Positions 44,181 to 51,748 of a stretch of 64,000 nt of DNA are shown piece after piece. Position numbers and translations under genes: made by a program. The stretch comes from Nitrospira sp. CG24A. GTDB lineage: Bacteria; Nitrospirota; Nitrospiria; Nitrospirales; Nitrospiraceae. The notes under the pieces were generated by a model. That model was given only the letters and a program-made list of their open reading frames with translations. It did not search any database and had not been told where the DNA came from. Position 1 is the first letter of the stretch. Each line of letters starts with the position of its first letter. The DNA lies in assembly GCA_002869925.2 (NCBI GenBank), contig NEWT02000029.1:74868-138867 (forward strand), in the 5' to 3' direction.

Positions 44181-44597
44181 CTACGTAAACCGCGTGCGAA
44201 CCCACTCCGTCATCCACTTGGCGTCGTCCATCAGGGTTCGGACGGTTCGTAGTGGGATGACATGAACGGACTTTGCCACTCCCCATCCCGCTATCGCGAG
44301 CCCCCAAGCCCCACCCAGGAGAACGGCACTCACTATTGCGGCGCAGGCCCAGGCAGGCAACCCTGTATACTCAAAGAGGATCAGCACACAGACTGCGGCA
44401 CCCACGAACAATCCGATCAGTGCCAGTACCGCAGCGATCCCACACCACAGGACCGACTTGAGGAGCTTGCCGATTTCGTACTCAACCTCATGTTGGGCCA
44501 AGGCCATTTCCTGGCGCACGAGCGCGCGAATATCACTCAAGAGTCCGCCCACCACTGTCTCAATTCCTGATCGTTCTGTGTCGTGTGCTTGTGACAT
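44181..44597 (-). CDS. YqjE/phage-holin-like (DUF1469) membrane protein
   Basis: 138 residues: a helical start (VVGGLLSDIRALVRQEMALAQHEV) followed by two long membrane helices (LWCGIAAVLALIGLFVGAAVCVLI and AWACAAIVSAVLLGGAWGLAI). This is the Actinobacterial holin-X / YqjE (PF07332-type) layout, often adjacent to DUF883 and DUF3618 genes as here. Not a true lysis holin in this context. A CCTAGT half-site lies 34 bases upstream without a matching partner. Confidence 0.85.
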   Translation of the reverse strand: MSQAHDTERSGIETVVGGLLSDIRALVRQEMALAQHEVEYEIGKLLKSVLWCGIAAVLALIGLFVGAAVCVLILFEYTGLPAWACAAIVSAVLLGGAWGLAIAGWGVAKSVHVIPLRTVRTLMDDAKWMTEWVRTRFT

Positions 44598-44664
44598 CGT
44601 AACCTCACTGTAATTCGAGGGAGAACATATCCTAGTGCGACTCCGATGAGCACCGCATCAAACT

Positions 44665-45780
44665 TCACCGTGTCGGTGACGGAGCGTGAACCTGGGGTGG
44701 TACCTTGGGTCGCGGAATTCGCATCATCAGTGCGAGGGAGGGACGAGTTCGTTTCGACGCCATCTGTATACTCACCGGCTGTCCAGTCCGTGCCGACCGT
44801 CGCAACGCTTCTATGATTGTCACGTCGATGAGCCCTTCTTGGCCGGACGGCTCGGGTTCCCGGTTCCGAAGAATGCAATCCGAAAAATAGCGAAGCTGTG
44901 GCGCAAATTGGTCATGAACCGGATAGCGTCGCGTCTCCGTGCGTTCACCGATACGGATGACTTGCTTCATTCCAACCGAATATTCATAGGCGGATTCAAG
45001 TCGCACACTCCCCTTCGTTCCGACGACATCGATGTCCGCACGGTCGGAAGCTCCAAAACTGCAGACAAACGATGCCAGACGGTCCCCTGGGAATCGCAGA
45101 AGCGCTCCGTCCATCTCTTCTACACGACGAAATCGAGGATCCTTGCCTTTGAATCGCATGGCGAGCACCTCGTGCGGTTCAGCTTGGAACAGGTAGCGGG
45201 CCGCATTGATGCAATAGATCCCGATATCGGGCAAGGGTCCTCCACCGACCCTCGGGTCTAATCGCGTATCTCCCTTACGGACCTGCTGGGTAAATAGCGA
45301 ATGCACGATGCGCAGATCTCCAAGACGGCCCGATTGTCCCAGGCTGATAAGATTCAGATTCGCCTCATCAAAGTGGAGGCGATACGCGACCATAAGCTTC
45401 GTTCCGCCTTCCTCCGCTGCGCGAATAATCGTGTTGCAGTCCGAGACCGTCAGGCTCAATGGCTTTTCGCAAAGGACATGAATACCTTTTCGCAATGCCG
45501 CGCTGGCGTAACGTTTATGGAGATGGTTGGGGAGGGCCAGGTAGACCGCGTCCACTGCGCCGCTTTCCAAACACTCATCGTAGCGATCGTAATCATAGGT
45601 ATGCTCCACCTTGTACGTGGTGGACAGCTTGGATAATGTAACTCGACTTCCCGATACGAGGGCGCTCAGCTGAGAGTTGGTGCGTGCGTGACGGAACGCC
45701 GGCAGCACTGCCGCCTGCGCAATGTGACCCAACCCCACCACCGCATACCGAACTTTTTTTCTGGCATCTGTGTGTTCCAT
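44665..45780 (-). CDS. Gfo/Idh/MocA-family oxidoreductase
   Basis: 371 residues. The N-terminal Rossmann domain has YAVVGLGHIAQAAVLPAFRHA, AVDAVYLALPNHLH and the catalytic-site CEKPLSLTVSDC. The C-terminal domain has GGGPLPDIGIYCINAARYLF, with the Asp and the usual G-x-D-x-G-x-Y-x-x-N pattern. Resembles glucose-fructose oxidoreductase and related NAD(P)-dependent sugar dehydrogenases. No signal peptide, so cytosolic. The last 30 residues are basic and proline-rich. Substrate unknown. Confidence 0.92.
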   Translation of the reverse strand: MEHTDARKKVRYAVVGLGHIAQAAVLPAFRHARTNSQLSALVSGSRVTLSKLSTTYKVEHTYDYDRYDECLESGAVDAVYLALPNHLHKRYASAALRKGIHVLCEKPLSLTVSDCNTIIRAAEEGGTKLMVAYRLHFDEANLNLISLGQSGRLGDLRIVHSLFTQQVRKGDTRLDPRVGGGPLPDIGIYCINAARYLFQAEPHEVLAMRFKGKDPRFRRVEEMDGALLRFPGDRLASFVCSFGASDRADIDVVGTKGSVRLESAYEYSVGMKQVIRIGERTETRRYPVHDQFAPQLRYFSDCILRNREPEPSGQEGLIDVTIIEALRRSARTGQPVSIQMASKRTRPSLALMMRIPRPKVPPQVHAPSPTR

Positions 45781-45914
45781 ATTTACGGATCGCCGCAGAA
45801 GGAATCCATCTTCTCAGTTTCCTCAATCACGAAACCCTGTCCATCGAACAGTCAACCGTTTCAGCGTGTGGAAGATCGCCGCCATCGTCAAAGATGTCGA
45901 TATGGTGCATTCAT

Positions 45915-46502
45915 TTACTGAGGAGGCTTTGTTGGAACACGTATTTCCTCAGTGGTCGTCGTAGTACTGGTGGTGGTCGACGTTGTCTTTCTTGGACTAC
46001 CGGTTTGATCACCAGCTTGATCATTGTTTTGATCACTGCTTTGCCCGCTTATACGACCCCTGTCTTGATCACTGGTTTGCTGACCAGCGGCCCGGCCTCC
46101 ATGCCCTCCAACCTTGACTACTCCCGAAGCGTTGAGCTCGCCGGTCGTCCGGGCCGATTCCATCCTGACGGTATAACGGTAATAGCCGGGATCTCGGAAA
46201 CAGACGCTGGCAGTTTCGTTCGTGGCCAATTTCGCTGTGTCGCCGGGTGTCATCAACCCACCGAAATTATTTTTGCATGACAACTGCTTGTCCGACACAG
46301 GGTCGAGAAAGACGATCCGCACAGGGGCGGTTCTCTTATTGACCCACCGAACCTCATCACCTGCACTGACAGCGACTTCTCCTGACGTAAGGTTATCTCC
46401 AACGATGATGTCTTTGACGTCCCCACTCCTCGTTACTGTGGGCGTGCCCTGACAGCCCGCCAGGAGAAGTAACGCCACGCCTAAATATTGGATTGGTTTC
46501 AT
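45915..46502 (-). CDS. Cupredoxin-like lipoprotein with a low-complexity tail
   Basis: 195 residues from ATG 46502 with AAGGAGGGG upstream. Signal peptide and lipobox LLLLAGC. The folded part (about residues 40-125) has VAVSAGDEVRWVNKRTAPVRIVF and a later ASVCFRDPGYYRYTV, which resembles a plastocyanin-like fold, though no full copper site (His, Cys, His, Met) is evident. The tail is low complexity: repeated QxSDQ/GDQ units encoded by GATCA-rich repeats (45995-46085), then a run of Thr. Such tails suggest a surface or periplasmic spacer. Confidence 0.7.
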   Translation of the reverse strand: MKPIQYLGVALLLLAGCQGTPTVTRSGDVKDIIVGDNLTSGEVAVSAGDEVRWVNKRTAPVRIVFLDPVSDKQLSCKNNFGGLMTPGDTAKLATNETASVCFRDPGYYRYTVRMESARTTGELNASGVVKVGGHGGRAAGQQTSDQDRGRISGQSSDQNNDQAGDQTGSPRKTTSTTTSTTTTTEEIRVPTKPPQ

Positions 46503-46627
46503 GAAAGCCCCTCCTTGTTGAAGGATGGAGTCCTCGCCCATTTCAAGATCTGAGACCTCTATCTCTTCCTCACAGACTGGGCCGGGACCGACACCTTGTG
46601 ACGCAATCGATGCCCCTCACCCAGAAA

Positions 46628-46948
46628 TCAATTACTCGATGACATGGATTGTATTTGCAGATTGTTGTTCACTTTCGACACTCCCTCCACCATACGCGCG
46701 AGGGATTCTGCTCGGGACTTCTCCTCTACGGTCTGCACCACACCGTTCAGCGTGACAACACCCCGCTCAGTATCCACATTGATACGCGTAAAATTCGACG
46801 CCTTGTCACTCGTCAACTTCCCTTGAACCGATGCGGTCGTCGTGGCGTCGTCTATGGTCCGACCTGCAGTTTTTCCGGTCATAGACTCACAGGCCGTAAG
46901 AGTCATGACACTCATTCCGAGAATACCGACCATTAACAAACGATATAT
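46628..46948 (-). CDS. BON-domain lipoprotein with a likely ATA start
   Basis: A signal peptide with lipobox MTLTAC and a BON domain: ASVQGKLTSDKASNFTRINV, RGVVTLNGVVQTVEEKSRAESLARM, VSKVNNNLQI, as in OsmY-type osmotic-stress proteins. GAGGAGG is followed six bases later by ATA (46946-46948), giving (M)YRLLMVGILG, an ideal signal peptide start. TTG 46939 and ATG 46933 in the same frame lie 15 or more bases from the Shine-Dalgarno, and starting there would lose the arginine. So ATA start, or a recent ATG-to-ATA change. Confidence 0.75.
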   Translation of the reverse strand: MYRLLMVGILGMSVMTLTACESMTGKTAGRTIDDATTTASVQGKLTSDKASNFTRINVDTERGVVTLNGVVQTVEEKSRAESLARMVEGVSKVNNNLQIQSMSSSN

Positions 46949-46995
46949 AGTAATCCTCCTCTGGGTAAAATGAGTTCTCCTGTTGGTATAAGCGC

Positions 46996-47331
46996 CTAAC
47001 GGAGATTTGATGCCAGGTCATTCTTTGTTTCATTGACCGCTTGTTTTCCCGCCTCGGCAAACTCTTTAGCCTGGCGGCCGGCCTCTCGCAACGAATCCTT
47101 CCCCTTCTCGACAAGTTCATGGCCGCGCTCCATTGTGCTGTCCAACGCGTCGGCACTCTGGTCGACGACATCATCGAGCTCATCTTTGGCGCGTGCCGCA
47201 TAGTCGCGAAGAAGCCCGCGCATCTGCTCGCCCGACTGTGGCGCGAAGAGGAGTGCGACACCCGCGCCGATCAACGCTCCTGTGATAAAAACCGACAGAT
47301 TCCCTGATTCGTGGCTATTCGATGGTTGCAT
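46996..47331 (-). CDS. YtxH-like membrane-anchored stress protein
   Basis: 111 residues: LSVFITGALIGAGVALLFAPQSGEQMR is the YtxH signature (membrane helix followed by LFAPxSGxExR), then a long amphipathic helix (LDDVVDQSADALDSTMERGHELVEKGKDSL) of the apolipoprotein/LEA-like kind. Associated with general stress in many bacteria. GGGGGAAAG precedes ATG 47331. Confidence 0.88.
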   Translation of the reverse strand: MQPSNSHESGNLSVFITGALIGAGVALLFAPQSGEQMRGLLRDYAARAKDELDDVVDQSADALDSTMERGHELVEKGKDSLREAGRQAKEFAEAGKQAVNETKNDLASNLR

Positions 47332-47484
47332 GTTCTCTTTCCCCCTATGATGAGTTATTGGTTATACTGTCGCGTCCATCCCCCACTGATTGCACATGCA
47401 ATGATCCTTGGTCGAAGAAACCACTGGACATCGCATGCTTCCTCTCCCGTTAACCCGTGAGCGTTCATAAAATAAAGAGAGGGA

Positions 47485-47748
47485 TCACATCCGGACGGTC
47501 TGTTGCCGGTTCGGTGTCTCCCGTCTTCTGGACAGCAAGCGGTTCTGCAGGATGATTTCATCGAGCCACTCGCCACACTGGATGCAGCGCAACGACGGCA
47601 TCTTTCTTTCAATGGACAGGCTAAACTCCTCATCTCTGGTCAAGAGCCCACCGCATCGCCCGCAAGCACTCATCCCAAGAAGCACGCCATTCCACCGATG
47701 ATCGTCCGGTTTTTCTCTGTTAGAGTTTCGTAGTCTTCTGTCTGTCAT
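47485..47748 (-). CDS. Small zinc-ribbon protein (87 aa)
   Basis: From ATG 47748 with GAGGTGG upstream. Two CxxC knuckles, SACGRCGGLL and LRCIQCGEWLDEIILQN, as in the 20506-20742 paralogue with which it shares RCIQCG-x2-x-DE-x-IL-x-NR. Its C-terminus is basic (SRRRETPNRQQT). No known function. A GCTAGG/CCTAGT site lies upstream. Confidence 0.8.
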   Translation of the reverse strand: MTDRRLRNSNREKPDDHRWNGVLLGMSACGRCGGLLTRDEEFSLSIERKMPSLRCIQCGEWLDEIILQNRLLSRRRETPNRQQTVRM

Positions 47749-47973
47749 AGCCACCTCACAATGAATTGCCATCTCGTTGTGTATTGCTTGTACCAAGCTC
47801 CGCGATATCAATGACCTGGCAAATACCCCAGCGCGTCGACAATTTACCCCTGGTTCCAGCGTTGTCCTATCTCCCTCTCACACAGTCTGTCTTGTTCCGC
47901 ATATGAACCATGTCGGTGAACTGGTATGACAACCGCTCATCATCAATCATATCGTCGAGATCGCGTAAGGGGA

Positions 47974-47991
47974 GCTAGGACGTTCCCTAGT
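47974..47991 (-). promoter_or_regulatory. ACTAGG-N6-CCTAGT palindrome, site 12
   Basis: In gene direction ACTAGG-GAACGT-CCTAGC, 226 bases before the zinc-ribbon start at 47748. Confidence 0.6.
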
Positions 47992-48176
47992 CGCATGACT
48001 CATGGAATCTTATGCTGCAGACATGGAATCACTGCGCTTGCGTGAAGCGGTCTCCGATGCGTGAAACGGCGTAGGTGAAGCGTATTTCGTTCCAGAGTCG
48101 GACGTTCATATTTCGCGCCTGTTTCAAGCGCTTCACGCTTCACGAGGAAGGCGCTTTGGGGGATCGCAATGAACTG

Positions 48177-48300
48177 TCATGAATAATGCGGGCTCGTAGG
48201 CTTGTGGTCCTTGATCTTTCACGGACCTTTACGTATTCTTCAAAATTATTCTCCTTCGCCGAATACCCCGTAGCTTGCTACGGGGATGAAGGCGAGGAGA
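48177..48300. repeat. Repeat ends shared with 8911-8931 and 18012-18067
   Basis: TCATGAATAATGCGGGCT (48177-48194) equals the right end of the 183-bp element at 8749-8931. Then 48249-48300 (ATTCTCCTTCGCCGAATA, hairpin CCCCGTAGCTTGCTACGGGG at 48266-48285, ATGAAGGCGAGGAGA) is the reverse complement of 18012-18067. The rest of 47749-48406 has GCGTGAAGCG/CGCTTCACGC inverted repeats at 48041-48150 and no gene. Confidence 0.85.
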
Positions 48301-48406
48301 GACCTTTCGCGGGTGGTTACGTAATCTTCAACCGCGTGCTTGTCTCATTGCAACACCCAACAACTCTGCCGAATCTTAGCTGGCGGCACGATCTGGACGG
48401 TCACCC

Positions 48407-49798
48407 ATGATTGATGGCACGGTCTTTGGTGCGGGGGTTCTAATTGGAATTCTCCTCGGCGCACTGATCGTCGGATTTTTGGTTGCGGCCCGCGTACGTG
48501 CGAACATGCAGGCAGAACTGCTGACAATCCGCGAACGGGCACAGCGGGCAGAATCGTTGACAGAGGAATTGCGCCGACAGGCTGAGGGGGATCGCCTCGA
48601 CCTTGATCGAGTCAGGCAGGATCTTTCGGAAGCCTCTCAGGCCCGTGCGGTGGCGGAGACCAAGGCCATGGAGGCCGCACTCCATTTCAATGAACAGAAG
48701 ATGCTGTTGGGCCAGGCCCGACAGGAATTAGCTGAGACGTTTCAAGCGCTTTCCGGCGAAGCCCTCAAACAGAACAACGAAGCCTTTCTGAGCCTGGCAC
48801 GCAGCTCATTCGAAACGCTCCAGGCCGAGGCCAAGGGCGATCTCGCTCAGCGGCAACAGGCGATCGATAGTTTGGTCAAGCCCCTCCAAGACTCGCTGCA
48901 TCGATACGATGATCAGCTTCGGCAGCTCGAGCAATCGAGGCAATCGGCGTATGGAGGCCTCGATCAGCATCTCAAGCTTCTGGCTGAGTCACAGCAGCGC
49001 TTGCAGTCTGAGACCGGCAACCTGGTGAAGGCGCTCCGCGCGCCTGCCATTCGTGGCCAGTGGGGTGAGATCACGCTCAAGCGCGTGGCCGAGTTGTCCG
49101 GCATGGTCGCGCATTGCGATTTTTTCGAGCAGGAGTCCATTACAGTCGATGGAGGCCGGCTCCGTCCCGACATGGTCGTCCAGTTGCCGGGTGGGCGGCA
49201 GATCATCGTGGATGCGAAGACCGTACTGGCAGGGTATCTGGATGCGCATGAATCGGCGACTGAAGAGCAACGGCTTGAAGGCATGCGGCGTCATGCCGCT
49301 CAAGTGCGGTCTCGGATGGATGAATTGAGCGTGAAAGCCTACTGGAATCAATTCGAGCAGGCGCCGGAATTTGTGGTGCTGTTCCTGCCGGGTGAACAGT
49401 TTCTTGGCGCGGCGCTGGAGCATGACCCACGACTCATTGAAGATGGATTCCTTCGCAGTGTGGTTCTTGCGACACCCACGACGCTCATGGCACTCCTACG
49501 AGCGGTCGCCTACGGGTGGCGGCAGGAGCGATTGACCGAGCATGCCGAGGAAGCCGGGCGATTGGGAAAGGATCTCTACGAACGGATGGCGGTACTGACA
49601 GAGCATTTGAATGACGTTGGGCAGGCGTTGGGGAAAAGTGTCTCGGCCTATAATAAAGCGATCGGATCGCTCGAGACGAGAATCTTGCCTGCCGCTCGTC
49701 GGTTCAAGGAACTCGGTGTCTCGTCGGAGAAAGAGATCCCCATGTTGAATCCGGTGGAATTGGTCTCGCGCAAAGCCTTGCCCTATGACAGTGAATAA
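48407..49798 (+). CDS. rmuC: DNA recombination protein RmuC
   Basis: 463 residues: an N-terminal membrane helix (FGAGVLIGILLGALIVGFLV), a long coiled coil (about 30-210) and the RmuC nuclease-like domain (ALRAPAIRGQWGEITLKRVAELSGM, LPGGRQIIVDAKTVLAGYLDA, FVVLFLPGEQFLGAALEHDP, ATPTTLMALLRAVAYGWRQE). RmuC limits DNA inversion at short inverted repeats and is proposed to cut or process DNA structures. Interesting in a region full of inverted repeats. The MazG-like gene follows closely. Confidence 0.96.
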   Translation: MIDGTVFGAGVLIGILLGALIVGFLVAARVRANMQAELLTIRERAQRAESLTEELRRQAEGDRLDLDRVRQDLSEASQARAVAETKAMEAALHFNEQKMLLGQARQELAETFQALSGEALKQNNEAFLSLARSSFETLQAEAKGDLAQRQQAIDSLVKPLQDSLHRYDDQLRQLEQSRQSAYGGLDQHLKLLAESQQRLQSETGNLVKALRAPAIRGQWGEITLKRVAELSGMVAHCDFFEQESITVDGGRLRPDMVVQLPGGRQIIVDAKTVLAGYLDAHESATEEQRLEGMRRHAAQVRSRMDELSVKAYWNQFEQAPEFVVLFLPGEQFLGAALEHDPRLIEDGFLRSVVLATPTTLMALLRAVAYGWRQERLTEHAEEAGRLGKDLYERMAVLTEHLNDVGQALGKSVSAYNKAIGSLETRILPAARRFKELGVSSEKEIPMLNPVELVSRKALPYDSE

Positions 49799-49808
49799 GG
49801 AGTCTCTG

Positions 49809-50186
49809 ATGGTTGATGAGCAGGCGATGGTTGAAGCGTTTCATCGGACCTTTGACATTGTCGTCAATTCAGTTCCGACGGTCGTCGACAAGCAGACGCG
49901 CGAACTGCGCGTCAAACTCATTCAAGAGGAATTCGATGAGTTGAAAGAAGCCTTCGAGGCCGAAGACCTTTCGTCTATTGCGAAGGAAATGGCTGACCTC
50001 CTCTATGTCGTCTATGGCGCAGCGGTATCCTATGGCATCGATATGGATCCGGTCTTTCGAGAAGTGCATCGGTCCAACATGAGCAAGGTTGGCGGCTACA
50101 AGCGTGCAGATGGGAAATGGGTGAAGCCGGCTACCTACTCGCCGGCGCGCATCGAACCGATTGTGGCTGAGCAGGGGGCGGAATAG
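49809..50186 (+). CDS. MazG-like / phosphoribosyl-ATP pyrophosphohydrolase-like protein
   Basis: 125 residues with the all-alpha NTP pyrophosphohydrolase motif RELRVKLIQEEFDELKEAFE, KEMADLLYVVYGAAVSYGID (E-x-x-E ... E-x-x-D metal site), and EVHRSNMSKVGGYKRADGKW. Probably hydrolyses a nucleotide triphosphate, as a housecleaning enzyme. ATG 49809 has AAGGAG upstream, placed just after rmuC's stop; ATG 49785 inside rmuC is less likely. Its 3' end overlaps the convergent panC by 56 bases. Confidence 0.88.
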   Translation: MVDEQAMVEAFHRTFDIVVNSVPTVVDKQTRELRVKLIQEEFDELKEAFEAEDLSSIAKEMADLLYVVYGAAVSYGIDMDPVFREVHRSNMSKVGGYKRADGKWVKPATYSPARIEPIVAEQGAE

Positions 50187-51048
50187 CACGACGCTTTCTA
50201 CCAGGGATTTTCGCCGGCAGATTATCGATCAAGCGGATTGATCCGATCCGGACTGCGCCCAAGAGCACGGCGTGAGTTGCCACAACGGACAGAGGCTCTA
50301 GACTGTCCGGGTCGCAGACGGCTAGGTACTCGACATGAATGATGGGCTCCCGTTTGAGGGCCTGCCGCATGGCCCGTTCGATCGCCGCCACGTCACGTAT
50401 CCCATCCGCAATCATCCGTGTACCGATTTGGAGTGCCTGAGAAAGTAAGGGCGCAATCCGACGTTCGTTGGCGCTGAGATACACGTTGCGTGAACTCATG
50501 GCCAGCCCGTCCTGCTCTCGGACTGTCGGACGTATCTGAATCGCCACACCGAGATTTAAGTCCTTCACCAACTGCTTCACGGCAGCTGCTTGCTGGTAGT
50601 CTTTCTGGCCAAACAGAGCCACGTGTGGCCTGACCATTCCAAATAGTTTCGTGACAACGACGGCGACGCCGCCAAAGTGGTGGGGGCGCGATGCACCCTC
50701 CCACAGTTTGGTAATGGCCGGTACAGTGACGACCGTTTGAAATCCTTCTGGGTACATAGCTTGTGCGGTCGGTTCAAAACAGACATCCACACCTTCTGCG
50801 CGGCAGAGAGAACGATCCTTCGCGATGGGTCTTGGATACTTGGCCAGATCCTCGGTCGGACTGAACTGTGTCGGGTTCACGAAGATGCTCACGACGAGAG
50901 CATCGCATTGTAATCGTGCGGCTCGGATAAGGGAGCGATGGCCGTCATGTAGCGCGCCCATAGTGGGCACGAATCCTATGGTCACACCTTCCCGGCGTAG
51001 TCGTTCGCTCCACGCAGTCATAGAGGGTAGCGTGCGTATAATCTTCAT
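50131..51048 (-). CDS. panC: Pantothenate synthetase
   Basis: Joins pantoate and beta-alanine with ATP to make pantothenate, a CoA precursor. Signatures: GFVPTMGALHDGHRSLI, VVSIFVNPTQFSPTEDL, HHFGGVAVVVTKLF, ALFGQKDYQQ, SSRNVYLS. The ATG at 51048 overlaps the folK stop (ATGA). The C-terminus carries about 30 extra basic residues that extend over the end of the convergent MazG-like gene. Confidence 0.97.
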   Translation of the reverse strand: MKIIRTLPSMTAWSERLRREGVTIGFVPTMGALHDGHRSLIRAARLQCDALVVSIFVNPTQFSPTEDLAKYPRPIAKDRSLCRAEGVDVCFEPTAQAMYPEGFQTVVTVPAITKLWEGASRPHHFGGVAVVVTKLFGMVRPHVALFGQKDYQQAAAVKQLVKDLNLGVAIQIRPTVREQDGLAMSSRNVYLSANERRIAPLLSQALQIGTRMIADGIRDVAAIERAMRQALKREPIIHVEYLAVCDPDSLEPLSVVATHAVLLGAVRIGSIRLIDNLPAKIPGRKRRAIPPPAQPQSVRCAPASR

Positions 51049-51602
51049 AAGTCTGGCTGCGGGCCGCAAGCAGGGCGAGATCCATAGCGGGTCGAGGGCT
51101 GGGGAAATAGCAGGCGAACTTCCGGCTGCTTTCCGGCCTCGGCGAGCAAGTGGCTGATGGTGCGTTGGAGTACCGGATGCACGAAGAGCGGATCGAGTTC
51201 ACTTAACGGCATGAGGACAAACCGGCGATGGTGCATGCGGGGATGTGGCACCACGAGATCCGGTTCGTTGATGATCTGTTGGCCGTAGAGCAAGATATCC
51301 AGATCGATGGTTCTGGGGCCCGATCGATTCTCCTCATCCCGGCCGAGCGCACGTTCAATTTCACGGAGTATAGCCAAGAGGCTGTTCGGCGTGACATCTG
51401 TCTCAAGCTGCACGACCCCATTCAGGAACCAGCCGTCACCCGGTCTGGCATGATCGTTCACGGGCTCGGTCTCATACAGCAACGATACCCCTGTGACGTG
51501 CGAGTGTGGCAACAAGCTCAGCAACGTCACCGCCCGATCGCAGAAATCGAGCCGATTGCCGACATTCGAACCAAATCCGATGAACACCGTTTCCCGTGCC
51601 AT
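51045..51602 (-). CDS. folK: 2-amino-4-hydroxy-6-hydroxymethyldihydropteridine pyrophosphokinase
   Basis: Folate pathway enzyme (HPPK) that transfers pyrophosphate from ATP to hydroxymethyl-dihydropterin. 185 residues: VFIGFGSNVGNRLDF, FLNGVVQLETD, EIERALGRDEENRSGPRTIDLDILLY (ATP-binding signature) and HPRMHHRRFVLMPLSEL. Translationally coupled to panC, so folate and CoA precursor genes form one unit. Confidence 0.97.
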   Translation of the reverse strand: MARETVFIGFGSNVGNRLDFCDRAVTLLSLLPHSHVTGVSLLYETEPVNDHARPGDGWFLNGVVQLETDVTPNSLLAILREIERALGRDEENRSGPRTIDLDILLYGQQIINEPDLVVPHPRMHHRRFVLMPLSELDPLFVHPVLQRTISHLLAEAGKQPEVRLLFPQPSTRYGSRPACGPQPDL

Positions 51603-51645
51603 CTTTTCCCCTCACTCCCCCAAGGATGGCGGTGGGGCGTCCCAA

Positions 51646-51742
51646 GCCGAGGTGTCGAGGTGAGGGGCGACTGCGCGCGTCGAACGAGCACAGTTTCATC
51701 GTGCGCGTTCCGCGAGCAAGCAACTCGCCTCGACACCTCGGC
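51646..51742. repeat. 97-bp long inverted repeat
   Basis: GCCGAGGTGTCGAGG (51646-51660) pairs perfectly with CCTCGACACCTCGGC (51728-51742); the interior continues with GCGCG blocks. It fills the space between folK and dapL on the same strand and may end transcription or be a REP-type element. Confidence 0.8.
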
Positions 51743-51748
51743 TCCAGT

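Noticed and set aside
44619-44636. CCTAGT half-site near the YqjE-like gene
   Set aside because: The partner half (GGGAGA) does not match ACTAGG and the site is too close to the start codon.
44537-44878. Minus-strand frame containing DAVLIGVALGYVLP
   Set aside because: Looks a little like a DUF883 anchor, but most of the frame overlaps the oxidoreductase and YqjE-like genes and there is no ribosome binding site.
45990-46090. GATCA-rich repeats that might be a CRISPR or operator array
   Set aside because: They lie inside a coding frame and encode the QxSDQ low-complexity tail; no fixed repeat-spacer lengths.
47380-47451. 24-codon frame MRCPVVSSTKDHCMCNQWGM with a GAGAGGAAG site
   Set aside because: A good Shine-Dalgarno but too short and without a family; not enough to call.
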